In this document: positions 30,108 through 40,653 of the stretch, in pieces
Layout: every line of letters begins with the position of its first letter
How positions within the stretch are numbered: position 1 is the stretch's first letter
NCBI RefSeq assembly: GCF_003634575.1
Contig: NZ_RBLJ01000001.1
Span: 434,001 to 498,000 of the forward strand
Origin: Photorhabdus asymbiotica
GTDB lineage: Bacteria > Pseudomonadota > Gammaproteobacteria > Enterobacterales > Enterobacteriaceae
Direction: 5' to 3'
Length of the DNA: 64,000 nucleotides
Notes under the pieces: generated by a model
What the model saw: only the letters and a program-made list of their open reading frames with translations
What the model was told of the DNA's origin: nothing
The model's database searches: none
Program-made: the position numbers and the translations under genes

Positions 30108-30337
30108 TTTTTCCGACAATTAATTTTGCCACATATAGCGAAAGAGGATTAATTCTTTCGCTAAATTATAGCCTTATACAGATACATCTAATCATTCATC
30201 TGAAATACGAGTTTATTAGATATAAATATTGTCAAATAAATGTTAAAAAAAGGTTAAATATCGCCATTTTTGTCGATAAATAATACGTAAATTAGGACTA
30301 TTCTTAATGAATAAACTATTCAACTAAATTAATATGG

Positions 30338-30449
30338 ACGGGCTATGAACGAGACGTTTATTTCTCCTTTTGATGGTTCTAGTAATTAGGAACGCGTATA
30401 TTGCTGTGTGTAGTCTTTGCCTATCGAGCCCACGATAGGCTTTTTTTTT
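30338..30449 (+). ncRNA. rprA: Small RNA RprA
   Basis: Hfq-dependent small RNA that activates rpoS translation and lowers csgD in enteric bacteria, controlled by the Rcs system. The 3' half, ATTGCTGTGTGTAGTCTTTG followed by a GCCTATCG/CGATAGGC terminator stem and nine T, matches E. coli RprA almost base for base. The position after ydiK is also the same. The 5' half has diverged: it starts ACGGGCTATGAACG and lacks the E. coli GGAAATCCCC stretch. Start position is estimated. Confidence 0.9.
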
Positions 30450-30497
30450 ACTATTTTTGTGCTCCTCCAGAATAATGTCATCCGTTTGCTCTCATCA

Positions 30498-30524
30498 TTA
30501 AAAAAACCCGCCATTTTGACGGGC
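30498..30524 (-). terminator. ppsA terminator
   Basis: On the - strand AGCCCGTC pairs with GGCGGGTT around AAAAT and runs into seven T. Located 30 bp past the ppsA stop. Confidence 0.85.
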
Positions 30525-30553
30525 TGTTAGTTCCAATTGCGTATTATTCGCAG

Positions 30554-32932
30554 TTAACTCTCTTTCGCTAACTCTAACCAGGTTTTCACAACGGTATCTG
30601 GATTTAATGACAGGCTATCAATTCCCTCTTTCATCAACCAGTGAGCAAAATCTTGATGGTCTGAAGGACCTTGGCCACAAATTCCCACATATTTGTTTTG
30701 ACGCTTAGCTGCTTGGATAGCTAATGAAAGCATAGCTTTGACTGCATCATTACGTTCATCAAATAGTTCAGATACCACACCCGAATCCCGGTCCAAGCCA
30801 AGAGTAAGTTGAGTCATATCATTAGAACCAATAGAGAAACCATCAAAGTGTTCAAGGAATTGTTCTGCCAGAATTGCGTTGGAAGGAATCTCGCACATCA
30901 TAATGACTTTCAATCCATTCTGACCACGTCTCAACCCTTGCAATGCCAGCTCAGCAACAACAGCTTCAGCCTGAGCAACGGTACGCACAAATGGGATCAT
31001 AATCTCAACGTTTGTCAGCCCCATATCATTACGTACACGTTTAACCGCTTCACACTCTAATGCAAAACAGTCACGGAAGCTGTCAGAAACATAACGTCCC
31101 GCACCACGGAAACCCAGCATAGGGTTCTCTTCATCAGGTTCATAAATATTGCCACCAACCAAGTTAGCATATTCATTGGATTTAAAGTCAGACAGACGCA
31201 CAATAACCCGTTTCGGCCAAAATGCAGCCGCCAAAGTCGCGATCCCTTCAGTCAGGCGCCCAACATAGAATTCAATCGGATCATCATAACCCGCCATTAA
31301 AGATTTTATTTCTTGCTGTAATTCTGGGGATTGCTGTTCAAACTCTAATAATGCGCGAGGATGGACCCCTATCATCCGGTTGATAATAAATTCCAAACGG
31401 GCAAGACCTACACCTTCATTCGGCAAACGGGCAAAATCAAATGCACGGTCTGGGTTGCCGACGTTCAACATAATTTTCACATCAAGCTCAGGTAATCGAT
31501 CGACCTGGGAACTTTGCACCGTAAAATTCAGTTGATCCTGATAAACAAAACCGGTATCACCCTCCGCACAGGAAACCGTAACCTGCTGATTTTCTTTCAG
31601 ACGTTCGGTTGCATCACCACATCCAACAACAGCTGGAATTCCCAATTCGCGAGCAATAATTGCTGCGTGGCAAGTGCGGCCCCCTCGATTAGTTACAATC
31701 GCAGCCGCTTTTTTCATAATAGGTTCCCAATCTGGATCAGTCATATCGGTGACCAAAACATCGCCCGCTTGGATGCGCTCCATTTCATTTAAGTTATGGA
31801 TAACTTTTACTGTGCCTGAACCAATACGATGACCTATGGCACGCCCTTCTACTAATATCCGACCTCGTTCATTTAATTGATAGCGTTCCATCACCTTCTG
31901 ATTTGAGCGGACAGTCTCAGGACGCGCCTGCACAATGTATAACTTGCCATTATGACCATCTTTGGCCCATTCAATATCCATTGGCCGGCCATAATGTTTC
32001 TCAATCAACAGAGCCTGACGAGCCAGCGCCTCAACTTCTTCATCAGCTAAGGAGAAACGATTGCGTTGTGATTCTGCCACATCTTCAATACGTACCTGCT
32101 TACCATGCTCTTTATTATCAGCGTAGATCATATGCAGCTTTTTAGAGCCAAGATTGCGGCGAACAATTGCAGGATAACCTTTATTCAGAGTTGGTTTATG
32201 AACATAGAATTCATCCGGATTCACTGCCCCCTGAACAACCATTTCACCCAGTCCGTAAGCCGATGTAATAAATACAACCTGATCAAATCCTGATTCAGTA
32301 TCAATAGTAAACATTACACCCGAGCAAGCGAGATCAGAACGCACCATACGCTGTACACCCGCTGATAGTGCAACCCCTCGATGGTCATAACCCTGATGGA
32401 CACGATAGGAAATAGCCCGATCATTAAACAATGAAGCAAACACATGCTTGATGGCAATCATCACAGCATCAATACCCTGTACATTCAGAAAAGTTTCCTG
32501 CTGCCCTGCAAAAGAAGCATCAGGCATATCCTCGGCAGTTGCAGAAGAACGCACAGCAAAAGAGGCATCTGGCTCCCCTTCGGACAATTGTTGATAAGCC
32601 TCTTGGATATCTTTTTCTAATTGCGGAGTAAATGGCGTATCTATCACCCATTGGCGAATTTGTGCGCCCGCTTTAGCCAGCTGGCTGACATCATCAACAT
32701 CGGTTTCATCCAGTAAATTATAAATACGCTGATTGACGCCGCTTTGTTCCAGAAAATCATTAAATGCCTGTGCTGTCGTAGCAAAGCCATTCGGAACAGA
32801 AACCCCCAATTCTGACAGGTTGGTGATCATTTCTCCCAGGGAGGCGTTTTTACCACCCACCCGGTCAACATCATGCATACCTAATTGGTTATACCAAAGC
32901 ACATTACACGGGGTGAGGTCATTATTGGGCAT
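30554..32932 (-). CDS. ppsA: Phosphoenolpyruvate synthase
   Basis: Makes phosphoenolpyruvate from pyruvate and ATP for gluconeogenesis. 792 residues, equal to E. coli, from ATG 32932. The N-terminal ATP-binding domain has [10 protein letters not shown] and [14 protein letters not shown]; the phosphohistidine domain has [17 protein letters not shown]; the C-terminal domain has the active-site Cys in [12 protein letters not shown]. Divergent from ppsR. A Cra-like site lies upstream. Confidence 0.97.
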   Translation of the reverse strand: MPNNDLTPCNVLWYNQLGMHDVDRVGGKNASLGEMITNLSELGVSVPNGFATTAQAFNDFLEQSGVNQRIYNLLDETDVDDVSQLAKAGAQIRQWVIDTPFTPQLEKDIQEAYQQLSEGEPDASFAVRSSATAEDMPDASFAGQQETFLNVQGIDAVMIAIKHVFASLFNDRAISYRVHQGYDHRGVALSAGVQRMVRSDLACSGVMFTIDTESGFDQVVFITSAYGLGEMVVQGAVNPDEFYVHKPTLNKGYPAIVRRNLGSKKLHMIYADNKEHGKQVRIEDVAESQRNRFSLADEEVEALARQALLIEKHYGRPMDIEWAKDGHNGKLYIVQARPETVRSNQKVMERYQLNERGRILVEGRAIGHRIGSGTVKVIHNLNEMERIQAGDVLVTDMTDPDWEPIMKKAAAIVTNRGGRTCHAAIIARELGIPAVVGCGDATERLKENQQVTVSCAEGDTGFVYQDQLNFTVQSSQVDRLPELDVKIMLNVGNPDRAFDFARLPNEGVGLARLEFIINRMIGVHPRALLEFEQQSPELQQEIKSLMAGYDDPIEFYVGRLTEGIATLAAAFWPKRVIVRLSDFKSNEYANLVGGNIYEPDEENPMLGFRGAGRYVSDSFRDCFALECEAVKRVRNDMGLTNVEIMIPFVRTVAQAEAVVAELALQGLRRGQNGLKVIMMCEIPSNAILAEQFLEHFDGFSIGSNDMTQLTLGLDRDSGVVSELFDERNDAVKAMLSLAIQAAKRQNKYVGICGQGPSDHQDFAHWLMKEGIDSLSLNPDTVVKTWLELAKES

Positions 32933-33033
32933 TAAAACAATCCTTTTAACATTCGTGAGGAACAAGTCGGAAAATGGGCACTGCACTTAGCAGCCGTAAA
33001 TAGACTAACACAATGTTTTGACACACATAGAAA

Positions 33034-33049
33034 GGTGAATCGATCAACC
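33034..33049. promoter_or_regulatory. Cra (FruR)-like site between ppsA and ppsR
   Basis: GGTGAATCGATCAACC shares 12 of 16 positions with the palindromic Cra consensus GCTGAATCGATTCAGC. Cra activates ppsA in E. coli from an upstream site. It is 102 bp from the ppsA start. Confidence 0.55.
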
Positions 33050-33144
33050 AAACAATATTATTTTTTTACGAGTATAATCTGTAAAAAATCGCTATCCTAT
33101 TTCACTGAATTGAACGATTAAGATCAAAGGCCACGATAAATATC

Positions 33145-34008
33145 ATGACAAAAGCCAGACTAAAAATATCAGAAGAAAATAACAATGTTGAACGTACTGT
33201 TTTCTTTATTTCTGATGGAACAGCAATTACCGCGGAAGTATTGGGGCATGCAGTATTATCACAATTTCCCATTAAAGTGACTTCACATACTCTTCCCTTT
33301 GTTGCAAGTGAAAATCGTGCAAAAGAAATAAAGCAGCAAATAAACCAAATATATCAGGATACGCGTATAAGACCTTTAGTTTTCTATTCTATTATCTCTT
33401 CTGGAGTGAAAAATATTATCACCAGCAGCGAAGGATTTTGTCAGGATATTGTCCAAACGCTAGTGGCTCCATTACAGAAAGAAACCGGGCTGGAACCCAA
33501 ACCTGAACTTAACCGTACTCATGGCCTGACAGAGAAGAATCTCAGTCAATATGACGCACGCATAGCTGCTATTGATTATGCTCTGGCACATGATGATGGT
33601 ATCTCTTTACGTAATCTTGACCAAGCACAGGTTATTCTATTGGGCGTATCTCGCTGTGGAAAAACGCCTACCAGTCTCTACTTAGCCATGCAATTTGGTA
33701 TCCAAGCTGCAAATTATCCTTTTACTGCGGACGATATGGATAATTTGCAATTACCTGCAACATTAAAACAATTTCAGCATAAGTTATTCGGTTTAACTAT
33801 AAGCCCCGAACGATTAGCCGCTATTAGGGAAGAACGTCGAGAAAATAGCCGTTATGCATCATTAAGACAATGCAGAATAGAAATTGCTGAAGTTGAAGCT
33901 TTATTCCGTAAGAATAAGATTAATTATCTTAATACCACAAATTATTCTGTTGAAGAAATCTCTACCAAAATAATCGATACAATGAAGCTAAAACGCCGAA
34001 TGTTTTAA
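33145..34008 (+). CDS. ppsR: PEP synthase regulatory protein PpsR (kinase/pyrophosphorylase, DUF299)
   Basis: Bifunctional regulator that inactivates PpsA by ADP-dependent phosphorylation of a threonine and reactivates it by phosphorolysis. 287 residues (E. coli 277). The N-terminal [13 protein letters not shown] and the P-loop [15 protein letters not shown] near residue 175 are family hallmarks. The ten extra N-terminal residues depend on the start at 33145; no strong ribosome site is visible. Confidence 0.94.
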   Translation: MTKARLKISEENNNVERTVFFISDGTAITAEVLGHAVLSQFPIKVTSHTLPFVASENRAKEIKQQINQIYQDTRIRPLVFYSIISSGVKNIITSSEGFCQDIVQTLVAPLQKETGLEPKPELNRTHGLTEKNLSQYDARIAAIDYALAHDDGISLRNLDQAQVILLGVSRCGKTPTSLYLAMQFGIQAANYPFTADDMDNLQLPATLKQFQHKLFGLTISPERLAAIREERRENSRYASLRQCRIEIAEVEALFRKNKINYLNTTNYSVEEISTKIIDTMKLKRRMF

Positions 34009-34106
34009 GAATATATTAATATAAACAATTGAAAAAAATTTATCATATGAATAACTATATTGTTTGTTTAATTTAACTATTTTCGTTTATCGTAATTTTA
34101 ATTATC

Positions 34107-34237
34107 TATACCCAATAGATTTCAATTTGCAGCGCGGCGGCAAATGAACACATCCCCAGGAGCATAGATAACGATGTGACTGGGGTAAGTGAAAGCAGCC
34201 AACAAAGCAGCAACTTGAAGGATAAAGGGTATATATA
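34107..34237 (-). repeat. ERIC repeat 3, upstream of aroH
   Basis: Full-length ERIC in the opposite orientation to the copies near suf (contains GACTGGGGTAAGTGAAAGCA). It ends 37 bp before the aroH start codon, so it lies within the promoter or leader of aroH. Confidence 0.92.
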
Positions 34238-34274
34238 GACACACGCTAGTATGGAACGAACTTTGAGAAAATAT

Positions 34275-35321
34275 ATGCCCAGAACAGATGGTTTAAGGAC
34301 TCACTGCGTCGATAGTCTGGTAACGCCTCAGGCTCTTGCGAGTCAATTTCCTGTATCCGAAAAAATCGCCAATAATGTGACAGCGTCACGAAAACGTATT
34401 GAAGCCATTTTGTCCGGGAATGACCCACGACTTATGGTTATCGTCGGTCCTTGCTCTATTCATGATGTTGATGCTGCTTTAGATTATGCTTATCAACTAA
34501 ATATATTACGCAAAAAATACCAGCATAGACTGGAAATTGTCATGCGCACATATTTTGAAAAACCGCGTACAGTTTTAGGCTGGAAAGGTCTTATTTCAGA
34601 TCCAGATCTCGACGGTTCCTGTCAGATAAATCGCGGTATTACCTTGGCCCGGAAATTACTCGTTGGCATAAACGAGTTGGGTTTACCCACCGCAACCGAA
34701 TTTCTCGATATCGTAACCAGCCAGTATATTGTTGATCTGATTAGCTGGGGAGCCATCGGCGCCAGAACAACTGAAAGTCAAATTCATCGCGAAATGGCAT
34801 CAGCACTCTCCTGCCCGATTGGTTTTAAAAACGGAACTGATGGCAATACCCGAATAGCAATAGATGCCATCCGAGCAGCCAGTGCCAGTCACACATTCTT
34901 ATCGCCGGATAAGCATGGTCAAATGACTGTCTACCAAACCGAAGGCAACCCATATGGCCATATTATTATGCGTGGAGGTAAACAACCCAACTACAGTGCC
35001 GAAGATATTGCCTCAACTTGTGATCAACTACGTAAATTTGATTTACCGGAGCATTTAGTCGTCGATTTCAGCCACGGTAATTGCCAGAAAATACACAAAC
35101 GCCAACTGGATGTAGCAAAAGAAGTAGGTCAACAGATTCAAGATGGTTCTACCGCAATTGTCGGTGTGATGGCTGAAAGCTTTCTGATTGAAGGCGCTCA
35201 AAAAATCATTCCAGGGCAGCCACTGAATTACGGTCAATCTATCACAGATCCTTGCCTAAGCTGGCAAGATACAGAACAACTTATTGAAACTCTTACCAAA
35301 GCAGTAAGTGCTCGTTTTTAA
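34275..35321 (+). CDS. aroH: 3-deoxy-7-phosphoheptulonate synthase, Trp-sensitive type AroH
   Basis: Condenses PEP with erythrose 4-phosphate in the first step of aromatic amino acid synthesis. Start ATG 34275 (MPRTDGLRT) aligns with E. coli AroH and gives the same length, 348 residues; an in-frame ATG lies at 34251. Signature segments include VIVGPCSIHD, MRTYFEKPRT, GWKGLISDPDLDGS, GARTTESQIHREMAS and VDFSHGNCQK. It resembles AroH more than AroF or AroG at the N-terminus. No clear TrpR operator remains upstream, only a CTAGT half-site next to the ERIC. Confidence 0.94.
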   Translation: MPRTDGLRTHCVDSLVTPQALASQFPVSEKIANNVTASRKRIEAILSGNDPRLMVIVGPCSIHDVDAALDYAYQLNILRKKYQHRLEIVMRTYFEKPRTVLGWKGLISDPDLDGSCQINRGITLARKLLVGINELGLPTATEFLDIVTSQYIVDLISWGAIGARTTESQIHREMASALSCPIGFKNGTDGNTRIAIDAIRAASASHTFLSPDKHGQMTVYQTEGNPYGHIIMRGGKQPNYSAEDIASTCDQLRKFDLPEHLVVDFSHGNCQKIHKRQLDVAKEVGQQIQDGSTAIVGVMAESFLIEGAQKIIPGQPLNYGQSITDPCLSWQDTEQLIETLTKAVSARF

Positions 35322-35330
35322 GTCCTTTTC

Positions 35331-35365
35331 TGAGTTAGCCTTTTGATTCATCAAAGGCTAACTCA
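35331..35365 (+). terminator. Hairpin after aroH
   Basis: TGAGTTAGCCTTTTGA pairs with TCAAAGGCTAACTCA, a stem of about 14 bp with a 4-base loop. No T-run follows, so it is a weak terminator or a stabilising structure. Confidence 0.6.
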
Positions 35366-35442
35366 CAATACATTAATAACTTGCATCAATATATTGATCC
35401 TGAACGTTAAAAATATTACTTGAAGTCATCTCTTCATATAAC

Positions 35443-35461
35443 GATAATGATTCTCAATATA
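35443..35461 (+). promoter_or_regulatory. Fur box of the haem operon
   Basis: GATAATGATTCTCAATATA shares 15 of 19 positions with the Fur consensus; the left half is perfect. It is about 190 bp upstream of hemR. The interval 35462-35646 holds no gene. Confidence 0.6.
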
Positions 35462-35646
35462 ATAATAGTTAGTATTCTCTAATCGGACTTATGACTAAAA
35501 ATTCTACCAATTTCGCCAAACTAAAACCGATAAGCTAATATTAACTAAATATATATAAAGACAACCCAGCCAGCCACCCAGAACATGTATTCGGGGCAGC
35601 TCGCTATATCCATAAATCACAAAATATTATTATGGGGATTCGTCTG

Positions 35647-37734
35647 ATGTCTCAATCTGCGAAATCAACACTTAAATTATCAGCGCTAAGCCTGGCAATT
35701 ATCAGTAGTATTCCAACTGTTTATGCAGCAACAAAATCGCCCGATTCCGAAAGCGATAAATCATCCCACGATGTGATAACGGTTTATGCAACAGGTAATG
35801 AAAGGGATAGTTTCGAAGCACCCATGATGGTAACAGTGATAAATAATAAATCACCACAAAGTCAGACAGCTGGCAATGCCAATGATCTCATCAGAAAAAT
35901 ACCCGGCATTAATATAGCCGGTACAAACCGCGCCAACGGACAAGACATTAGCCTGCGTGGTTATGGTCCACAAGGTGTTTTGACATTGATTGACGGCATC
36001 CGTCAAGGTACAGATACCGGCCATATTAATGGCACGTTCCTGGACCCAGCACTAATCAAACAAGTCGAAGTGGTACGTGGTCCTTCAGCTCTACTCTACG
36101 GCAGTGGTGCCTTAGGCGGTGTTGTCGCCTATCAAACTGTAGATGCCGAAGATCTTCTGCAAGCGGGTCAAAATCACGGATTCCGCGTCTTTGCCCGCGG
36201 TGCAACCGGTGACCATAGCATAGGTTTTGGCGGTGCGACTTTCGGCAAAACAGAATCTCTGGATGGTTTATTTGCATTCAGTACGCGTGATGCTGGTAAT
36301 ATCCGCAATAGCAATGGTTTGACGGCTGATAATGATGAATTTATCAGTAATCTAATAGCAAAAGGTAGTTGGAAAATTAATGAAAACCAGTCCCTAAGCA
36401 GCCAGTTACGCTATTACCGCAATGAAGCGAAACAACCTAAAAATCCACAAATGCTCATCGGGAAAAATGAAAAACCTGACTCATGGTCTGACCGAACAAC
36501 AACTCAGCGTGATGCCCAATTAAGCTACCAATTAAATCCAGCAGAATATGATTGGTTAAATGCCAAGGCTAATCTTTATTATTCGGATATCACGATTGAT
36601 GCCCGCACTAAAGAAAAGGGTTTCGAAGGCCGCAAGCAAAAAACCTATGGCGTAAAACTGGAAAACCGCTCCCGCCTGTGGACAGACAGTCCATTAGCAC
36701 ATCAATTTACCTACGGTGGTGAAACTTACCAACAGAAACAAACCCCAGGGGGCAACACGGATAGCTTCCCAGATGCCGATATCCGCTTCTCTTCCGGTTG
36801 GGTGCAAGATGAAATAACCTTGCGTGACCTGCCAATATCTATTATCGCTGGCACTCGTTATGACAACTATAAAGGAACCAATTCTAAATATAAGGATGTC
36901 AACGCGGATAAATGGTCTTCTAAAGGTGCTATCAGCATCACACCAACTGATTGGTCAATGCTGTTTACCTCGTATGCTCAAGCTTTCCGAGCGCCGACAA
37001 TGAAAGAAATGTATAACGATTCCAGGCACTACCCGATGGGTCCAGGAATGAATAACTACTGGATACCTAACCCTAATCTCCGCCCAGAAAGTAACGAAAC
37101 ATGGGAATCTGGTTTCGGGCTACGTTTTGATAACTTGCTGGCAGAAAATGATGAGCTGAAATTTAAAGCCAGCTATTTTGATACCAAAGCTAAAGATTAT
37201 ATTAAGTTAGAACTTACTAATCCGCTTAAAACAAAATCGGGCGAGATAGTCAAATCAAGATCTGGCGATCCAATATACCTGAACACAACATCTACTAATG
37301 TACCCAGTGCCAAGATTTGGGGTTGGGATATTTCTATGAATTATGAATCCAGCCTGTTCTCCTGGGAGCTGGCTTACAACCGCACTGAAGGCAAAGACGA
37401 AAAAAGCGGTTATTCCCTTAATAACCTTAGCCCAGATACTATCACCAGCATACTGGATATCCCCATTGCACAGACCGGTTTTTCTGTAGGTTGGATAAGC
37501 CAATTCACAAATCATACTGATTTCAAAGGCAAAGACGACAAAGGTAACGACCTCAAACAGCAAGCCGGCTATGGGATTAATGACTTCTACGTCAGCTACC
37601 AAGGCGAAGGAATGTTAAAAGGTGTGACCACTACGGCAGTTCTAGGTAACGCCTTTGATAAAGAATACTACTCACCACAGGGAGTACCGCAGGATGGCCG
37701 CAATGCCAAACTATTGGTCAGTTACCAGTGGTAA
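35647..37734 (+). CDS. hemR: TonB-dependent outer-membrane haem receptor HemR (HmuR)
   Basis: Takes up haem across the outer membrane with energy from TonB. 695 residues. Signal peptide (LSLAIISSIPTVYA), TonB box region DVITVYA, plug domain with LRKIPGINI-type segment and VEVVRGPSALLYGSGALGG, and a beta-barrel ending in W. The family motif FRAPTMKEMYND and the downstream NPNLRPE are present, with a His in DSRHYPMG suited to haem. Resembles Yersinia HemR/HmuR. First gene of hemR-hemS-hmuTUV. Start ATG 35647 follows GGGGA; five codons upstream is an alternative. Confidence 0.95.
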   Translation: MSQSAKSTLKLSALSLAIISSIPTVYAATKSPDSESDKSSHDVITVYATGNERDSFEAPMMVTVINNKSPQSQTAGNANDLIRKIPGINIAGTNRANGQDISLRGYGPQGVLTLIDGIRQGTDTGHINGTFLDPALIKQVEVVRGPSALLYGSGALGGVVAYQTVDAEDLLQAGQNHGFRVFARGATGDHSIGFGGATFGKTESLDGLFAFSTRDAGNIRNSNGLTADNDEFISNLIAKGSWKINENQSLSSQLRYYRNEAKQPKNPQMLIGKNEKPDSWSDRTTTQRDAQLSYQLNPAEYDWLNAKANLYYSDITIDARTKEKGFEGRKQKTYGVKLENRSRLWTDSPLAHQFTYGGETYQQKQTPGGNTDSFPDADIRFSSGWVQDEITLRDLPISIIAGTRYDNYKGTNSKYKDVNADKWSSKGAISITPTDWSMLFTSYAQAFRAPTMKEMYNDSRHYPMGPGMNNYWIPNPNLRPESNETWESGFGLRFDNLLAENDELKFKASYFDTKAKDYIKLELTNPLKTKSGEIVKSRSGDPIYLNTTSTNVPSAKIWGWDISMNYESSLFSWELAYNRTEGKDEKSGYSLNNLSPDTITSILDIPIAQTGFSVGWISQFTNHTDFKGKDDKGNDLKQQAGYGINDFYVSYQGEGMLKGVTTTAVLGNAFDKEYYSPQGVPQDGRNAKLLVSYQW

Positions 37735-37766
37735 TTTAATGCACTGTATTTTTAAGGAGCTAAATT

Positions 37767-38840
37767 GTGAATCCATCACTTTATGAACGTTACCTGCAAG
37801 CCAAAGCTGACAACAAAGCCAAATATGCCCGGGATCTGGCTGCTTATCTGAATGTCAGTGAAGGTGAGTTATTGCACAGCCGCGTTGGTGTAGATGCCAA
37901 ACGCCTTGATGTTGATGCCCCCACGTTATTGGAAGAGCTGGCTGTTGTTGGTGAAACTAAAGCAATTACCCGCAATGACTTTGCAGTTCATGAACAAATT
38001 GGCCGGTATGAAAATACACGTTTCAGCAGCCATGCAGGGCTGATCCTAAACCCTCGTGAACTCGATTTGCGGATGTTTTTCAATCACTGGAGCAGTGTAT
38101 TTTATCTGGTTGAACCAGCAAAAAATGGTATGCGCCACAGCATCCAGTTTTTTGATCATCAAGGTGATGCTCTACATAAAGTTTATGCGACAAGTCATAC
38201 TGATATGGCAGCCTGGGAAACCCTGATCGAAAAATATCAAACAGAAGAAAACCCAGCACTGGTTATCAAACCTGTAGAGGGGACTCATCATTCAGTAATA
38301 ACAAATGAACTGAAAACGCAGCTTGATGAAGAATGGCGAGCCATGACCGATGTTCATCAATTCTTCATTATGCTTAACCGCCATAATTTGAGCCGCCAAC
38401 AAATTTTCAATGCTGTACAGGACGATCTCGCCTACAGAGTAGAAAATTCTGCTTTGAGTGAGATCATCAATACCGCTTATGGTGATCAAAACGAAATTAT
38501 GATTTTTGTTGGTAACCGTGGTTGCGTGCAAATCTTCACCGGTAAACTGGAACGTCTGATGCCATATCAGGAAGAAAACTCAGATCAAAAATGGATTAAT
38601 ATCTTTAACCGCAATTTCACACTACATTTAATAGAGAGTGCTATTGCTGAAAGTTGGGTAACTCGCAAACCGACAACTGATGGTTTCGTCACCAGCCTTG
38701 AATTATTTGATGCTAATGGCAATCAAATTGCTCAATTGTTTGGTCAGCGCACAGAAGGCACTCCTGAGCAAACTAAGTGGCGTGAGCAAGTGGCTGCTCT
38801 GCCAAAATTGCAACCAGTACAGGAAGAGCGTGTAGCATGA
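37767..38840 (+). CDS. hemS: Haem-degrading/haem-trafficking protein HemS (HmuS)
   Basis: Cytoplasmic haem-binding protein, implicated in oxygen-dependent haem breakdown or detoxification. 357 residues in two similar halves, as in Yersinia HemS (345). Segments GPRV-like GRYENTRFSSHAG, LDLRMFFNHWSSVF and VGNRGCVQIFTGKLERL are recognisable. GTG start 37767 follows AAGGAGC. It overlaps hmuT (ATGA). Confidence 0.93.
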   Translation: MNPSLYERYLQAKADNKAKYARDLAAYLNVSEGELLHSRVGVDAKRLDVDAPTLLEELAVVGETKAITRNDFAVHEQIGRYENTRFSSHAGLILNPRELDLRMFFNHWSSVFYLVEPAKNGMRHSIQFFDHQGDALHKVYATSHTDMAAWETLIEKYQTEENPALVIKPVEGTHHSVITNELKTQLDEEWRAMTDVHQFFIMLNRHNLSRQQIFNAVQDDLAYRVENSALSEIINTAYGDQNEIMIFVGNRGCVQIFTGKLERLMPYQEENSDQKWINIFNRNFTLHLIESAIAESWVTRKPTTDGFVTSLELFDANGNQIAQLFGQRTEGTPEQTKWREQVAALPKLQPVQEERVA

Positions 38841-39655
38841 AACAATGGCTTCTAACATTTGTCCTTATGGTATCGTTCAGTGCTTTTTCCACTGAGCGCA
38901 TCGTTACTATTGGTGGTGATGTATCTGAAATTGTTTTTGCACTAGGTGAAGGTGAAAAAGTTATCGCCAGAGACAGTACCAGCCTGAAACCAACAGAGTT
39001 ACTTTCTTTACCGGATGTCGGCTATATGAGGATGCTTAACCCTGAAGGCATTCTTTCTATGCATCCGACACTGGTTCTGACCAGTGAACTGGCAAAGCCT
39101 TCACTAGCTCTCAAGCAAATCCAAGACTCTGGAATCGAAGTTATTCAGATAACCGGAAAAGCAACGTTAGAAGCCATTCCTGAAAAAATTAAGACCGTCG
39201 CTAAGGCGGTCAATCAAGTTAAACGTGGCGAACAGCTGATTCAACAATATCAAAAAGAGCTGGCGGTCATACCAACAACCAAATTGCCAACCCGTATTCT
39301 GTTTGTAATGAGTCACGGGGGTATCATACCAATGGCTGCCGGGCAGAAAACCGCTGCCGATAAAATGATCCGTGCTATTGGCGCAACTAATGCAATGCAA
39401 GGCTTTAACAATTATCGCCCACTTTCTCAGGAAGGTGTTATTGCCAGTGCGCCAAATTTATTACTGGTGACTGAGGACGGCATCAAATCAATGGGCGGTT
39501 TAGATAAAATCTGGCAATTACCCGGATTGAAACACACCCCAGCAGGCCAAAAACAACAGGTTTTAATCGTAGATGATATGGGGCTGCTTGGCTTTGGCCT
39601 CGAAACCCCCACAGTGATGAAACAACTGAGACAGGCGGCGGAGAAAGCTCAATGA
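38837..39655 (+). CDS. hmuT: Periplasmic haem-binding protein HmuT
   Basis: Substrate-binding component of the haem ABC importer. 272 residues with an N-terminal signal peptide (LLTFVLMVSFSAFS) and the type III binding-protein pattern (VTIGGDVSEIVFALG, VLTSELAKPSLALKQI). ATGA overlaps link it to hemS before and hmuU after. Confidence 0.93.
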   Translation: MKQWLLTFVLMVSFSAFSTERIVTIGGDVSEIVFALGEGEKVIARDSTSLKPTELLSLPDVGYMRMLNPEGILSMHPTLVLTSELAKPSLALKQIQDSGIEVIQITGKATLEAIPEKIKTVAKAVNQVKRGEQLIQQYQKELAVIPTTKLPTRILFVMSHGGIIPMAAGQKTAADKMIRAIGATNAMQGFNNYRPLSQEGVIASAPNLLLVTEDGIKSMGGLDKIWQLPGLKHTPAGQKQQVLIVDDMGLLGFGLETPTVMKQLRQAAEKAQ

Positions 39656-40653
39656 GCCGTATGAAATCCCCTGGTTTAGGGGTGGTATTTCTTTGTCTAT
39701 TACTCTCTGTGTTAGCTATTGTCTCTGCCAATATGGGTGCGTTATCACTATCTTTTAAGACATTGTGGGAAGCTTCTATCAGTGATCCTCAGTGGCAAAT
39801 CTGGCTAAATATTAGATTGCCAAGAGTATTATTAGCAATACTGGTTGGCTGTGCTTTAGCGGCTTCCGGAGCCGTGATGCAAGGGTTATTTCGTAACCCA
39901 CTGGCAGATCCTAGTCTACTAGGTATCAGCAGTGGTGCAGCACTGATGGTTGCCGTGGTCATTGTCCTACCATTTAGCCTACCAGCTGCGATTACTGTAT
40001 ATGGACATATTATTGCAGCCTTTATTGGCAGTATATTAATTTCATTACTGATTTTTTCACTGAATAAATATAGCTCCGGAAATCTGGCTCGTTTATTGTT
40101 AGCCGGGATTGCCATTAATGCGCTCTGTATGTCTGCTATTGGTGTCCTAAGCTATGTCAGTGACGATCAACAATTGCGGCAATTCTCTTTATGGATGATG
40201 GGATCACTTAGCCAAATAGAGTGGCCAACTCTGGCAATTGCTGCTTCTTTGATTATTCCAGCCACCATCCTGACTTTCAGTCAGGCACGTAAACTGAATC
40301 TGCTGCAATTAGGCGATGAAGAAGCTCACTATCTTGGTATTAATGTCCAGCGCACCAAATTCCAGTTATTACTGCTAAGCGCTCTACTTATTGGTAGCGC
40401 CGTTGCATTAAGTGGTGTCATTGGATTTGTTGGGCTGGTTATCCCGCATCTGATCAGAATGCAGTTTGGTGGCGATCATAACTGGCTGCTTCCCGGTGCT
40501 ACGTTGGGAGGAGCTTCCCTTCTGCTTACCGCAGATACACTAGCAAGAACATTGGTTTCCCCCGCAGAAATGCCTGTTGGCCTAATCACTGGTTTAATCG
40601 GCGGCCCATATTTTTTATGGCTGATACTCAAACAGCCAGGGAACCGCGCATAA
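39652..40653 (+). CDS. hmuU: Haem ABC transporter permease HmuU
   Basis: FecCD-family inner-membrane permease with about ten helices, 333 residues. Characteristic segments are [38 protein letters not shown] and the coupling helix [13 protein letters not shown]. Paralogous to BtuC elsewhere in the window. Its TAA stop overlaps the hmuV ATG by one base. Confidence 0.94.
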   Translation: MSRMKSPGLGVVFLCLLLSVLAIVSANMGALSLSFKTLWEASISDPQWQIWLNIRLPRVLLAILVGCALAASGAVMQGLFRNPLADPSLLGISSGAALMVAVVIVLPFSLPAAITVYGHIIAAFIGSILISLLIFSLNKYSSGNLARLLLAGIAINALCMSAIGVLSYVSDDQQLRQFSLWMMGSLSQIEWPTLAIAASLIIPATILTFSQARKLNLLQLGDEEAHYLGINVQRTKFQLLLLSALLIGSAVALSGVIGFVGLVIPHLIRMQFGGDHNWLLPGATLGGASLLLTADTLARTLVSPAEMPVGLITGLIGGPYFLWLILKQPGNRA

